DNA of 64,000 nt, taken from Collimonas antrihumi (lineage in GTDB: Bacteria; Pseudomonadota; Gammaproteobacteria; Burkholderiales; Burkholderiaceae_D). The notes under the pieces were generated by a model. It worked only from the letters and a program-made list of their open reading frames with translations, searched no databases and was not told the DNA's origin. The stretch covers positions 44,163-108,162 of the forward strand of contig NZ_JAGQED010000012.1 in the NCBI RefSeq assembly GCF_018304965.1. Reading direction: 5' to 3'. Each line of letters begins with the position of its first letter. Position 1 is the first letter of the stretch. This document shows, in pieces, positions 53,489 through 61,956 of the stretch. A program made the position numbers and the translations under genes.

Positions 53489-55336
53489 ATGAAAGCTGTC
53501 TTTCCCGGCATCTGCGCTGTCATTCTGATGTCTGGCACTGCCCAGGCCGCAAATACGCCGGATGATCAACCGTTCATCTATACAACCAGCCACGAAGCCA
53601 TCACATGGCAAGGTCATGTCAAAGCCTATCCGATCGGTAAAAACGGTGTTTCCGAAACAGCGCAATGGGATGCGGCCGATTTGATTCCGCCGTGGCAGGT
53701 ACGCCGCATCCTGACCGCAGAAGACAGCGCTGCGGTTCAAATGCTGCCATTTGAATGGTGGCGTTTGAGCGACATGCAAAAATCCGTCTTATCCTCGGAG
53801 GATGTCCTGCAATACCTGAGAGGGAACGACGAGTTGGAAATCGGACATGGCGTCGGCCAGTTCCGGGATCGCAAAGGCAAGCTGGGCGACATCATCAATT
53901 CGGCACCGTTGTATGTCGGTGTCTTCGATTCGGCTTATCAGTTGCTGTCGGCAACTGATGGCGGTAGTAGTTACCGGCAGTTTGTCGATAGCAAGAGGCA
54001 GCGCCGCGCCATGCTCTACGTTGGCGCCAATGATGGCATGCTGCATGGTTTCGATGCGATCAGCGGTATCGAAAAGATCGCGTTCATTCCACGCGCCATC
54101 TTTGAGCATTTACCGTTATTGAGCGATATCGACTACGTACATCGTTTATTCGTTGATGGTCAGATCACCGCCGGCGATGCCTATCTCGGCAATAGCGGGA
54201 GCGCCACGTGGAAAACCATCCTCCTGGGTTCAACCGGCGCCGCAGCGAAGAGTCTGTTTGCGATCGATGTCAGCGATCCGGAAGCGCAGATATCCACTCT
54301 CCTATGGCAAAAAAGCGGGGAAGATGACGGCCAGGGAGTCGCTGATGAAGATATGGGCTACTTGCTGGGCGAGGCCTTCGCGATTCGCTTGCGCAACGGT
54401 CGTTGGGCCGCGCTGTATGGCAATGGTTATCAGAGTGAGAAGCAACGCGCCGTCATGGTTCTGGTCGACCTGGCTAGCGGCAGGTTGATTAAAAAGCTGG
54501 TGGCTGGCGCCGCTGATTCCGTGGCTCCAAACGGCTTGGGGACGCCGGCCATGGTCTTTAGTCAGCAACGTGAAGTAGTTGCCGCCTATGCCGGCGACTT
54601 GCCAGGCAGCCTTTGGAAATTCGACCTTGGCGCAAGTGAGCCGGACCGCTGGCAAGTCGCGTTCGACGGTAGCCCCCTGTTTGTGGCTGCCGATAGCGGC
54701 GGCAAGATGCAATCCCTGATGCAGCAACCCCTGCTTGAGCATCATCCCCAAGGTGGCGCCATCATCATGTTTGGCGCAGGGAAAGCGGAGGACGATGCCA
54801 AGAGCAAGTCGCAAACAGCAAGTTTGTACGGCATTGTGGAAAAAACAGGTGCTACTCCTGCTGCGAGCAGAAGCCAGTTGCAGAAACAAACCCTGACAGA
54901 AACGGATAGCGATGCTGGAAAATGGCAATTGACCAGCAATACCATCAACTGGAGCATGCAAGGCGGCTGGTACATCGACCTGCCCGCCAAAGTCGGCCAG
55001 GTAGTCGGAAAATTACAGATCGTCGATGGCGTATTGTGGGCACTGACCTACTCTTCCAGCGCCGAAAAATCGTATCTGATCGCAATCGACTTCACCACAG
55101 GCGGCGCCACCGCCGAAGCAGCGCTCGCCGCTTTCCCGCAAGAGGTTTCAATGCTGGAAGTAACCGTTTCAGCCGTGACCCCCGCCCTCATCACGTTGCC
55201 GGATGGCCGCCGGCAACTCGTCATAAGAGGCCGTGACGGTGGGCTGCAAACGCTCGACCTGAACCCGGCCACACGACGCCCGATAAGAACCTGGCGTCAA
55301 TTGCCGGTGCCATCGAGTAGCGTTGATCCGGGCTAG
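53489..55336 (+). CDS. pilY1: Short PilY1-like protein: C-terminal beta-propeller only
   Basis: A 615-residue secreted protein with a Sec signal (MKAVFPGICAVILMSGTAQA). It contains the PilY1 propeller signatures GDIINSAPLYVGVFD and MLYVGANDGMLHGFDAISGI. Known PilY1 proteins are about 1000-1200 residues with an N-terminal von Willebrand A-like half; that half is missing. The start at 53489 has GGAGAAGG 8 nt upstream; the ATG at 53441 overlaps the pilX stop but would put a signal peptide internally. PilY1 sits at the pilus tip and controls adhesion and retraction; this short form should keep only the propeller function. Confidence 0.85.
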   Translation: MKAVFPGICAVILMSGTAQAANTPDDQPFIYTTSHEAITWQGHVKAYPIGKNGVSETAQWDAADLIPPWQVRRILTAEDSAAVQMLPFEWWRLSDMQKSVLSSEDVLQYLRGNDELEIGHGVGQFRDRKGKLGDIINSAPLYVGVFDSAYQLLSATDGGSSYRQFVDSKRQRRAMLYVGANDGMLHGFDAISGIEKIAFIPRAIFEHLPLLSDIDYVHRLFVDGQITAGDAYLGNSGSATWKTILLGSTGAAAKSLFAIDVSDPEAQISTLLWQKSGEDDGQGVADEDMGYLLGEAFAIRLRNGRWAALYGNGYQSEKQRAVMVLVDLASGRLIKKLVAGAADSVAPNGLGTPAMVFSQQREVVAAYAGDLPGSLWKFDLGASEPDRWQVAFDGSPLFVAADSGGKMQSLMQQPLLEHHPQGGAIIMFGAGKAEDDAKSKSQTASLYGIVEKTGATPAASRSQLQKQTLTETDSDAGKWQLTSNTINWSMQGGWYIDLPAKVGQVVGKLQIVDGVLWALTYSSSAEKSYLIAIDFTTGGATAEAALAAFPQEVSMLEVTVSAVTPALITLPDGRRQLVIRGRDGGLQTLDLNPATRRPIRTWRQLPVPSSSVDPG

Positions 55337-55347
55337 GCACAAGGAGC

Positions 55348-55770
55348 ATGGGCACGCAAAGAGGTTTCACCTTGGTCGAAATCATGATCGTAGTGGCGAT
55401 CATCGCTATCCTGAGCAGCATAGCGTTACCTGGTTATAGCGAGTACGTCAGGCGCAGCCAACGCGTCGCCGCGCGAGCAATCATGCTGGAAGCCGCTAAC
55501 TGGATAGAGCGCCGTTTCTCCGTGCATCACAACTATCTTGGCAGCGATAACCAGCTTCCTGTCCTGCCGGATGGCTTGAATCGTTCGCCGCAAAGCGGTA
55601 CGGCAAAGTATGCGATCAGCCTGGCGGCTGGGCAAACCCATGCCACAGCCTATCAACTGCAAGCGGCGCCGGTTGTCGCCGACAAATGCGGCACATTCAC
55701 TTTGGACCACACCGGCGCACGTGGACTAATCGGCAATACTGCCTCACTGGCAGAATGCTGGGGACGTTAG
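55348..55770 (+). CDS. pilE: Type IV minor pilin PilE
   Basis: A 140-residue prepilin: leader MGTQRG, cleavage before FTLVEIMIVVAIIAILSSIA with Glu+5. A C-terminal disulfide pair is possible (C near residue 114 and C137). The start codon is only about 1 nt after AAGGAGC, closer than usual. Last gene of the pil operon, 11 bp after pilY1. Confidence 0.87.
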   Translation: MGTQRGFTLVEIMIVVAIIAILSSIALPGYSEYVRRSQRVAARAIMLEAANWIERRFSVHHNYLGSDNQLPVLPDGLNRSPQSGTAKYAISLAAGQTHATAYQLQAAPVVADKCGTFTLDHTGARGLIGNTASLAECWGR

Positions 55771-55774
55771 CCGT

Positions 55775-55799
55775 AAAAAAAGCCCGCTGGCAGCGGGCT
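55775..55799 (-). terminator. Terminator of the 55834-56148 gene
   Basis: AGCCCGC (55781-55787) / GCGGGCT (55793-55799), followed in the leftward direction by a T7 run. Confidence 0.85.
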
Positions 55800-55833
55800 C
55801 GGTTCTACAGGACTGAATCAACGGGATTTAATC

Positions 55834-56148
55834 TCAATCATCATCATCGTGATGACCGCGATGCTTACGCCAACCTTCCCGACGACGCCAGTCTTCGCGG
55901 CGCCACTCGTCGTCACGACGCTCCCGCCATTCGCGGCGCTCGCGCCAGCCGGGTTCCACATAGACCGGCTGCGCAGGGTAATATACCGGCGCAGGAACGT
56001 AACGCGGTTCATACTGCACAACCGGCGGGTAATACGGTTGCGGCGGCTCGACGTAAATGCCAACGCCGACATCCACGCGAGCTGCAGCGCTGCCGCAAGC
56101 ACCTGCGGCAATGGCACCAAACGCCAGACAAGCTAAAAGTTTTTTCAT
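55834..56148 (-). CDS. Small secreted Tyr/Pro- then Arg/Glu/Trp-rich protein
   Basis: A 104-residue protein: signal peptide (MKKLLACLAFGAIAAGAC...), then a Pro/Tyr-rich segment (YVEPPQPYYPPVVQYEPRYV) and a highly charged tail of WRERR/WRREDW units ending HHDDDD. Similar small proteins occur widely in Burkholderiales without known function. The His/Asp end could bind metal. It has its own terminator and is convergent with pilE. Confidence 0.75.
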   Translation of the reverse strand: MKKLLACLAFGAIAAGACGSAAARVDVGVGIYVEPPQPYYPPVVQYEPRYVPAPVYYPAQPVYVEPGWRERREWRERRDDEWRREDWRRREGWRKHRGHHDDDD

Positions 56149-56408
56149 TTTATTTCCTGGTTACCTGCACACCATTTGGCGATTTCGCCGTTTCATGATT
56201 TCAGTGTACGGACAATAATGAGTAGATGTTGTTCGGAGGGGCAACAAGTGTAACTTTAAGTAATTGAATGTAGCAAAATCAGAATGCAAAATCGTCTTCT
56301 CTTTTGTGCATTTGCCATGCTTATCTGTTCAAAATTCGGATTTATGCAACAGAATCTTGGAAAATGGATAATCAGGATCGGGCTTAGCTGAGTTAAAGGA
56401 AATCTTGT

Positions 56409-56984
56409 ATGGGAAAGAGCCGGCTGGAAGCATTCAGCGATGGCGTCATCGCTATCATCATCACCATCATGGTGCTTGAAATGAAAGTACCGCACGAACC
56501 AAGCCTGGCAGCGCTGTGGCTGATACTGCCGGTGTTCGTCAGCTACATACTCAGTTTCGTGTATACCGGCATCTACTGGAACAATCATCATCACATGCTG
56601 CATGCGGTACAAAAGATCAACGGTTCGGTTTTGTGGGCCAATCTGCATCTGCTGTTCTGGCTCTCGCTGATTCCGTTCGCCACCGGCTGGATGGGCGAAA
56701 ACCATTTTTCCGAAGTGCCGGTGGCGCTGTATGGCGTGGTGCTGCTGATGGCCGGCGGCGCCTATAACATTTTGAGCCGCACGCTGATCAAGCTGCATGG
56801 AAAGGAATCGGCCTTGGCCCGGGCGGTCGGCAATGACTTCAAGGGCAAGATTTCGGTGATTTCGTACGCGATTGCGATCCCATTCTCTTTCGTCAACCGA
56901 TGGCTGGCGCTGGGGCTGTACGTGGTGGTTGCGATCATGTGGTTAATTCCTGATCGCCGTATCGAGAAAGTAATTAACAGCTAA
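56409..56984 (+). CDS. TMEM175-family (DUF1211) potassium channel-like protein
   Basis: A 191-residue protein with about six hydrophobic segments. The N-terminus RLEAFSDGVIAIIITIMVLE carries the RxxxFSD motif of bacterial TMEM175-like K+ channels, which assemble as tetramers. YWNNHHHMLHAV and NLHLLFWLSLIPFATGW are other typical blocks. No link to the flanking pilus genes is evident; the 260 bp upstream carry no gene. Confidence 0.88.
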   Translation: MGKSRLEAFSDGVIAIIITIMVLEMKVPHEPSLAALWLILPVFVSYILSFVYTGIYWNNHHHMLHAVQKINGSVLWANLHLLFWLSLIPFATGWMGENHFSEVPVALYGVVLLMAGGAYNILSRTLIKLHGKESALARAVGNDFKGKISVISYAIAIPFSFVNRWLALGLYVVVAIMWLIPDRRIEKVINS

Positions 56985-57093
56985 GGTGGCAGTTGCAATC
57001 GATCGCCTGGAAAGCCGGGATCATCGAATAAATTTGACAACCAATAACTGATACTTTGTATTTTTGGCAATAGATGTATAAAATGTATCTTAG

Positions 57094-57121
57094 GCAACAC
57101 AAGCACCGCAACACAAGCACC
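57094..57121. repeat. 14-bp exact tandem duplication upstream of the pilin gene
   Basis: GCAACACAAGCACC twice, head to tail, about 90 bp before the pilin start, within the likely promoter region. Confidence 0.9.
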
Positions 57122-57209
57122 ATGTCTTGCACGAATAGTAAGAACAAAACCAGCTTCCGGCTCTCTAACAGGAAGCTTCGCCTGCTTCATTAAATCAGAG
57201 GGTGTCAAA

Positions 57210-57647
57210 ATGAAAAATACACATCGCCTGCCTGCCAGGATGGACCGAGGTTTCACGCTGATAGAGTTGATGCTGGTTGTTGCGATCATTGGCATTTTGG
57301 CAGCGGTTGTCATACCTGCTTATCAAAACCATCTGAAGAAAGAAAAATTTGCAGAAGTGATTGCGGCTAGCGTCGCGGCTAAATCTGCCGTTGAGGCTTG
57401 CGTGCAGAAGTTGAACACCGGCACAGGTTGCGACGGCGGCACCAATGGCATTCCTGCCGACGCCACCGGAAATCCTGGCGGTCTCGTGGCGTCGGTCAGC
57501 ACCAAGAACGGCGTTATCACAGTTGTCCCGCAAGCAAAAGACGGCATTCTTGCCACAGATACCTACATGCTGACACCAACCCCCGGCACCCCACTCCAGT
57601 GGTCGACTAGCGGCAGCGGCTGTATCGCCACGGTGCTGTGCAAGTAA
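57210..57647 (+). CDS. pilA: Type IV pilin, major-subunit type
   Basis: A 145-residue prepilin: leader MKNTHRLPARMDRG, cleavage before FTLIELMLVVAIIGILAAVV, Glu+5. The C-terminal half has two Cys pairs (CVQKLNTGTGC and CIATVLC), of which the last fits the PilA disulfide loop. It is separate from the minor-pilin operon and followed by a GAAA-loop hairpin. It is likely the main structural pilin, unless another copy lies elsewhere in the genome. Confidence 0.87.
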   Translation: MKNTHRLPARMDRGFTLIELMLVVAIIGILAAVVIPAYQNHLKKEKFAEVIAASVAAKSAVEACVQKLNTGTGCDGGTNGIPADATGNPGGLVASVSTKNGVITVVPQAKDGILATDTYMLTPTPGTPLQWSTSGSGCIATVLCK

Positions 57648-57713
57648 CGGAACTTGCCAACCAATGCGCCTGTCAGAATTTTTATTCTGTGTAGATGTCT
57701 GTCAGGCGTCTGG

Positions 57714-57737
57714 TTCCTATAATGAAAATTATAGGAA
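57714..57737. repeat. Hairpin with GAAA tetraloop downstream of the pilin gene
   Basis: TTCCTATAAT / ATTATAGGAA, a 10-bp perfect stem closed by GAAA. AT-rich, with no T-run on the + strand. It could be an mRNA 3' end stabiliser. Confidence 0.6.
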
Positions 57738-57785
57738 TTACCGTTTCAAGGCAGGTATTTTGTAGCTGAACAGCAAGAGGCAAAC

Positions 57786-57986
57786 ATGTACGGCGAGGTT
57801 GACTGGAGACATGCGCCCAAAGGCGCACATTGGTGGGCAATCGATGCAAGCGGGCACGCCCATTGGTTCATGGAGCCAAACTATAAGCTCAGGACACATT
57901 TTTGGTATGCCCAGGAAGTCCACGCCCCGACTTTCGCCTATTCCGGCGACTGGCGCGAGAGTCTGACTGAACGGCCAGCCAGTTAA
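57786..57986 (+). CDS. Small hypothetical protein, Trp/His-rich
   Basis: A 66-residue protein (MYGEVDWRHAPKGAHWWAID...) with six Trp residues and several His. AAGAGG precedes the ATG by 6 nt. The style recalls small proteins in phage or plasmid regions, but I do not recognise a family. Confidence 0.5.
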   Translation: MYGEVDWRHAPKGAHWWAIDASGHAHWFMEPNYKLRTHFWYAQEVHAPTFAYSGDWRESLTERPAS

Positions 57987-58093
57987 CCGTTTCCGCTTTC
58001 TGCTCCCACAATGAGCCGGTTATCTCGGGCGAGGTGAACGATGCGCGGATTCAAGCGTCGAAACGTATATCCCTGAATAGTCTGGAATACGTC

Positions 58094-58261
58094 ATGAAAC
58101 GTCTTGCTATCCTGTTTGGTCTGGCCGTGCTGCTCAGCGGCTGCGTAGTTGCCCCATATGGTCCGAGAGACGGTGGTTATCGTGATGGCGGCGACCGGCA
58201 CGAGCACCATGATGATCGGGGTGGCGAACGGCGCAGGGATGACAACCCTTACCGCTACTGA
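58094..58261 (+). CDS. 55-residue lipoprotein, Gly/Asp/Arg-rich
   Basis: The signal peptide MKRLAILFGLAVLLSGC ends in a clear lipobox (LLSGC). The mature part is a short, highly polar Gly/Asp/His/Arg stretch (GGYRDGGDRHEHHDD). Such tiny lipoproteins are frequent in Burkholderiales; function unknown. Confidence 0.65.
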   Translation: MKRLAILFGLAVLLSGCVVAPYGPRDGGYRDGGDRHEHHDDRGGERRRDDNPYRY

Positions 58262-58356
58262 TCACTAATCACCGATTGCAGGTGGCGGGCACGATGTCCA
58301 TCAATCGCGCCGGATGTTGACCATCGATATCGAGCGTCGATGGGACTCGTAGCGCG

Positions 58357-58593
58357 TTACTTCCCGACGCAAATCTTGTACAGGCTTTTTGCCATGTGGA
58401 TGACCCAGGTTGCCAGCCAGGTCATTTTCAATGTCAGAAAAAGAGCCAGGATTGCAATGCCAATCTTGAGCGTCATGCTGTCGACATAAGCTATGCCAAA
58501 TTTGCTGCCTCTTAAAATGGCAAACATCATCGGTATGCACAACAGGCACATGTAGAGGTTCTCGTCGCGGAGCAGCCTGGAGAGGTATTTCAT
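58357..58593 (-). CDS. Small hypothetical inner-membrane protein
   Basis: A 78-residue protein with two hydrophobic segments (LYMCLLCIPMMFAIL and MTLKIGIAILALFLTLKMTW) and a basic C-terminus. AGGG lies 4 nt before the ATG. Divergent from the AI-2E-family gene. Confidence 0.55.
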   Translation of the reverse strand: MKYLSRLLRDENLYMCLLCIPMMFAILRGSKFGIAYVDSMTLKIGIAILALFLTLKMTWLATWVIHMAKSLYKICVGK

Positions 58594-58693
58594 AGATCCC
58601 TTTATTGTGCGATATGTGGAATGTACACGTTTCAGTTACCATTGAAAACGGCTCCGGCCGGCCAGGACGCATATCAACTAAAAATATACCTCT

Positions 58694-59761
58694 ATGATTC
58701 CACGCAAGTCTGGCGAGCCAGAACCTGGCAACAAGAACATCCAGCAAGCCGCATCGACCGCGCTCTACGCGGTGCTCGTCATACTCGCGCTATGGGTTGT
58801 GCGCGATTTTATCCCGGCAGTCGTTTGGGCTGCAGTGATCGCGATAGCGTTGTGGCCCCTGCTGTTGCGCCTGGAAGCGTCACGTGGATCGCGGGCCCGC
58901 ACAACTGTCGTCGCTTTATTGCTCACAGTTGCTGTTGCGTTGTTCGTCGTGTTGCCTTTCGTACTTGTCATTGCACAGGCGACACACGAGACGCACGATT
59001 TCGTCACCTGGTTCAAGCAGGCCGAGGCTACCGGCATCCCGCTGCCTGACCTGATCAATCACGTGCCTTTCGGGGCGCAGCAGATCGCAAGCTGGTGGCA
59101 AGAAAACCTCGCACGTCCGCTACACGACTCGCCGGTAATGAACGGGTTGCACGGTGAAACGGCCGTTGCTTTCGGCCGCCATTTTGGCGCGGTCGCCGCA
59201 CACGGGCTGATCCTGTTCGGCTTCATGCTGATCACGCTCTTCGTCATCTTCCTGGCAGGTTCGCGCATGAGCGAAAACCTGGTCAAGGCAACCCGCCGCG
59301 CCTTTGGCCCCGACGGCGCACTGATCGCGAGCCAGATGACGGCAGCCGTGCGCGGCACCGTCGCCGGCCTGGTGGTTGTCGGTATCGGCGAGGGTGCGCT
59401 GCTGGGCATCGCCTACGCGATAGCCGGTGTGCCGCATGCGACGCTACTCGGCCTGCTGACTGCGATCGCCGCCATGCTGCCGTTTTGCGCGCCGATCATA
59501 TTTTGCGGCGCGGCCCTGTGGCTTTTCGTGCAAGGTGCAACCGTTGGCGCCATTAGCGTCCTTGTATTCGGTTTTGTTGTCGTGCTGATCGCCGAGCATC
59601 TGGTGCGGCCACTGTTGATCGGCAGCTCGACGCGCCTGCCGTTCCTGCTGGTCCTGTTCGGTATCCTCGGAGGCGCGCAGACGTTTGGACTGCTCGGCCT
59701 CTTCATCGGGCCCGCATTGATGACAGTACTGACGGTGTTGTGGCGTGATTGGGTGAGGTAA
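58694..59761 (+). CDS. AI-2E-family (PerM/YdiK) membrane transporter
   Basis: A 355-residue membrane protein with about eight hydrophobic segments. The C-terminal half has the family block GVPHATLLGLLTAIAAMLPF and LLVLFGILGGAQTFGLLGLF, followed by IGPALMTVLTVLW. Characterised relatives export AI-2 or act as Na+/H+ antiporters; function here is open. No ribosome-binding site is visible before the ATG. Confidence 0.87.
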   Translation: MIPRKSGEPEPGNKNIQQAASTALYAVLVILALWVVRDFIPAVVWAAVIAIALWPLLLRLEASRGSRARTTVVALLLTVAVALFVVLPFVLVIAQATHETHDFVTWFKQAEATGIPLPDLINHVPFGAQQIASWWQENLARPLHDSPVMNGLHGETAVAFGRHFGAVAAHGLILFGFMLITLFVIFLAGSRMSENLVKATRRAFGPDGALIASQMTAAVRGTVAGLVVVGIGEGALLGIAYAIAGVPHATLLGLLTAIAAMLPFCAPIIFCGAALWLFVQGATVGAISVLVFGFVVVLIAEHLVRPLLIGSSTRLPFLLVLFGILGGAQTFGLLGLFIGPALMTVLTVLWRDWVR

Positions 59762-59861
59762 GCTGGTTCAAGATATTTGCCGTTGAAAATAATTTCCAAG
59801 AGTTTGCGAACCGGTTTTATTGTTATATTGTCATCGCTTGATGTGTTTTCAAGAAACGAAT

Positions 59862-59975
59862 AAAAAAAGCCCGCCAGCCTTGCGGCAGCGGGCTAAGTCC
59901 AAAAATTTAGGGAGATTTGGAGGAGACCAGATCAATATTGTGCCCCTCGACCAATTTTCAAGACCTTTTAAGTTA
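59862..59975 (-). ncRNA. Probable sRNA A with anti-Shine-Dalgarno motif
   Basis: In the leftward direction a -10-like TATAAAT (59982-59988) precedes a ~114-nt conserved segment with GGTCTCCTCC (59919-59928). It ends in a terminator (GCCCGCTGCC.. /GGCGGGC, then T7). The same segment occurs at 60317-60426. The CUCCUCC motif and short terminated form match the description of Betaproteobacteria toxic small RNA (Rfam RF02278, from memory). Confidence 0.75.
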
Positions 59976-60005
59976 TTTACTATTTATATACGGCAATCGC
60001 CCCGG

Positions 60006-60224
60006 TCAGGATGCGCCATCCAAAAGCCTGAAGCCTACCTTGAGCGTGACCTGATAGTGAGCGACCTTGCCGTCCGCGATATGCCCCCGGGTTCCAATGA
60101 CTTCAAACCAGTCAATGTGTTTCACCGTAAGTGCTGCCTTGGAAATCGCGTTCTGGATTGCATCGTCAGTCCCAATCGTGGACGATCCTACGAGTTCGAC
60201 TATCTTGTAAGTATGTGCGGACAT
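60006..60224 (-). CDS. Dodecin (flavin-binding dodecamer)
   Basis: A 72-residue protein: MSAHTYKIVELVGSSTIGTD, W at about residue 39 in VKHIDWFEVIGTRG, and YQVTLKVGFRLLD at the end. This is the dodecin pattern, in which twelve subunits form a hollow sphere that stores FMN, FAD or riboflavin. AGGAG lies 6 nt before the ATG. It is flanked by two copies of a probable sRNA on the same strand. Confidence 0.93.
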   Translation of the reverse strand: MSAHTYKIVELVGSSTIGTDDAIQNAISKAALTVKHIDWFEVIGTRGHIADGKVAHYQVTLKVGFRLLDGAS

Positions 60225-60316
60225 ACGAATCTCCTTTGTTAATTGCTGTTTTAAGGAAGATGCACGTGCCCGTTCACTTTACTCCTGCTGCGCAGTAAAG
60301 CAATCTGCGATGAAGC

Positions 60317-60426
60317 AAAAAAAAAAGCCCGCCAACCTTGCGGTTGCGGGCTAAGTCCAAAACTTAGGGGGAGTTGGAGGAGACCAAATCAATATTGTGG
60401 CCCTCAACCGATTTTCAATACCCTTT
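60317..60426 (-). ncRNA. Probable sRNA B with anti-Shine-Dalgarno motif
   Basis: Second copy of the sRNA segment, about 85% identical to copy A. TATAAAT-like -10 at 60433-60439, GGTCTCCTCC at 60376-60385, then a terminator (GCCCGCAACC GCAA GGTTGGCGGGC) with a run of ten T. Compensatory changes between copies keep the terminator stem paired. Confidence 0.75.
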
Positions 60427-60783
60427 CAAGCTATTTATATCAGGTATCAACACAGAAGCTAACAAGCGGCGGGAAGTCTTTGCCACACTAGGTCTTGGAA
60501 TTTCACATTGAAATTGTGTACTTACCTGTGTGCTTAAAGCGTAAAGTTATCCACAGACCAAGTAAATTGCTATTACGTATCCAGCATGACGTAGCGGGCC
60601 GCCCACTCATCTCAACCCTAGTGGCTAGTGACAACTTCGAGTGGCGCAGCTTACTGATCGCCAGTATATCTGACTGCAGCTGGGAGAAAAATTGGCTATT
60701 AAACCACATAATTCAAGACAAACCACTTAATAAAACTTAATATTGCTTGACCATTAATTGTGACTAGTTAATACTCCAACTCC
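60427..60783. other. 357-bp region without a supported gene
   Basis: It holds the probable promoter of sRNA B at its left end and a lone DnaA-box-like TTATCCACA (60547-60555). An 81-codon frame (60495-60740) begins at TTG without a ribosome-binding site and is not supported. The region becomes AT-rich toward the XRE-ImmA gene. Confidence 0.5.
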
Positions 60784-61917
60784 ATGGAACCGCGCCTTAA
60801 CATCCCCCAAATAGCGCACGCGATCAAAGCACATGGCTACACTCAAGCCGCACTTGCCGAACGTATAGGTGTGCAGCCGGCAGCCGTTACTCAATGGTTA
60901 AAGGGTGAGACACAGCCCTTGCCCCAAAGGCTTCTGAAACTGTCGTTGCTTCTAGAGTTGTCGTTCGACGACCTTTTTATTAGAACCGAGCCACTGCAAC
61001 CGGCGCCGGTAGTCGCCTACCGAAAGCGAGCAGGAAATACGACTACCGAAAATGAGATGGAGCACGCCCGGGAAAAAGGACGCCTTTTACGCCCACTCGC
61101 GACCTATCTACCAAATCAGCTTCTTAAACCTGCTGAATTTCGCGATCCCAGCCTAGAATATTCCTATGTGGAGCATGCGGTTCGCGATCTGCGCAAGACC
61201 CTTGGTATTCAAGAAGACGATGCGGTCGGCTATCAACATCTCATTGGAACGTTCAGTGAGTTGGGGGCTGTGATTATTCCTGTGATGTGGGGGAAAAAGG
61301 ATGCGCACGGCAATGCACTTCATATTCTTTTGCCGGAATCGGGCGCAACCTGGATCTACCTAAATCTAGACAGCAATGCTTGCGACTTCAATTTTTGGAT
61401 GGCACACGAATTGGCGCATGTCTTTACGCCTAAGCTAGCCGGCTCTGATGCTGGCGAGGACTTCGCAGAGGAGTTCGCGGGAGCCTTACTGTTTCCAGAG
61501 TCGGCCTCTGAAAAACTTTATGATGGGATCATCGGCAAGTCGGCACCGGTGATTATCAACACTATAAAGAGAGTGGCCAAGGAACGAACAATTTCATTCT
61601 ATACCGTTGTAAAACGCCTAAACCGTTACGCGGAAAATCGTGGGTTGAAGGATTTCACGCAACACAAATCAGCTTTTTTTGGTGCATCGAAAAATTTCGA
61701 AAAGTCCTTCCCTTTGATTTCAGAGGCGCTTTTCCCGGATGGCAAGCCCGACGCAGCCGACTACATTTCAGAGAATGAATCTGTTTTCAAAACGCCAATT
61801 TACAATATTATGCGCCAGTACCTGACTGACTCAGCTCATGGGGCTGGCTGGCTGGCCGAGGTAATGGATATATCTCTTATTGATGCGAAAGCGCTGTATC
61901 AGGCGCTTATCAATTAG
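60784..61917 (+). CDS. XRE HTH + ImmA/IrrE metallopeptidase fusion (antitoxin-like)
   Basis: A 377-residue protein. Residues 17-60 form an XRE-type HTH (YTQAALAERIGVQPAAVTQW). A linker leads to an ImmA/IrrE (COG2856) zinc peptidase domain with FWMAHELAHVF (HELAH at 208-212) and a third ligand candidate in EDFAEEFAG (226-234). Fusions of this kind act as DNA-binding antitoxins or protease-controlled repressors. The gene lies 39 bp before a PIN-domain gene, which suggests a toxin-antitoxin pair. Codon usage is less GC-rich than in the metabolic genes, fitting horizontal transfer. Confidence 0.88.
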   Translation: MEPRLNIPQIAHAIKAHGYTQAALAERIGVQPAAVTQWLKGETQPLPQRLLKLSLLLELSFDDLFIRTEPLQPAPVVAYRKRAGNTTTENEMEHAREKGRLLRPLATYLPNQLLKPAEFRDPSLEYSYVEHAVRDLRKTLGIQEDDAVGYQHLIGTFSELGAVIIPVMWGKKDAHGNALHILLPESGATWIYLNLDSNACDFNFWMAHELAHVFTPKLAGSDAGEDFAEEFAGALLFPESASEKLYDGIIGKSAPVIINTIKRVAKERTISFYTVVKRLNRYAENRGLKDFTQHKSAFFGASKNFEKSFPLISEALFPDGKPDAADYISENESVFKTPIYNIMRQYLTDSAHGAGWLAEVMDISLIDAKALYQALIN

Positions 61918-61956
61918 CCGGTCACCGCTTAAAACAACAATCCGGCGAGAAAGCTC

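Noticed and set aside
55686..56198. 170-codon ORF on the + strand
   Set aside because: Runs out of pilE in another frame and over a terminator; opposite to a small secreted-protein gene with a clear signal peptide.
57100..57135. Sigma-54 promoter for the pilin gene (GCAC...TTGCA)
   Set aside because: The spacing between the two elements is one base too long and the GG of the -24 element is missing.
60495..60740. 81-codon ORF
   Set aside because: TTG start without a ribosome-binding site in an intergenic region.
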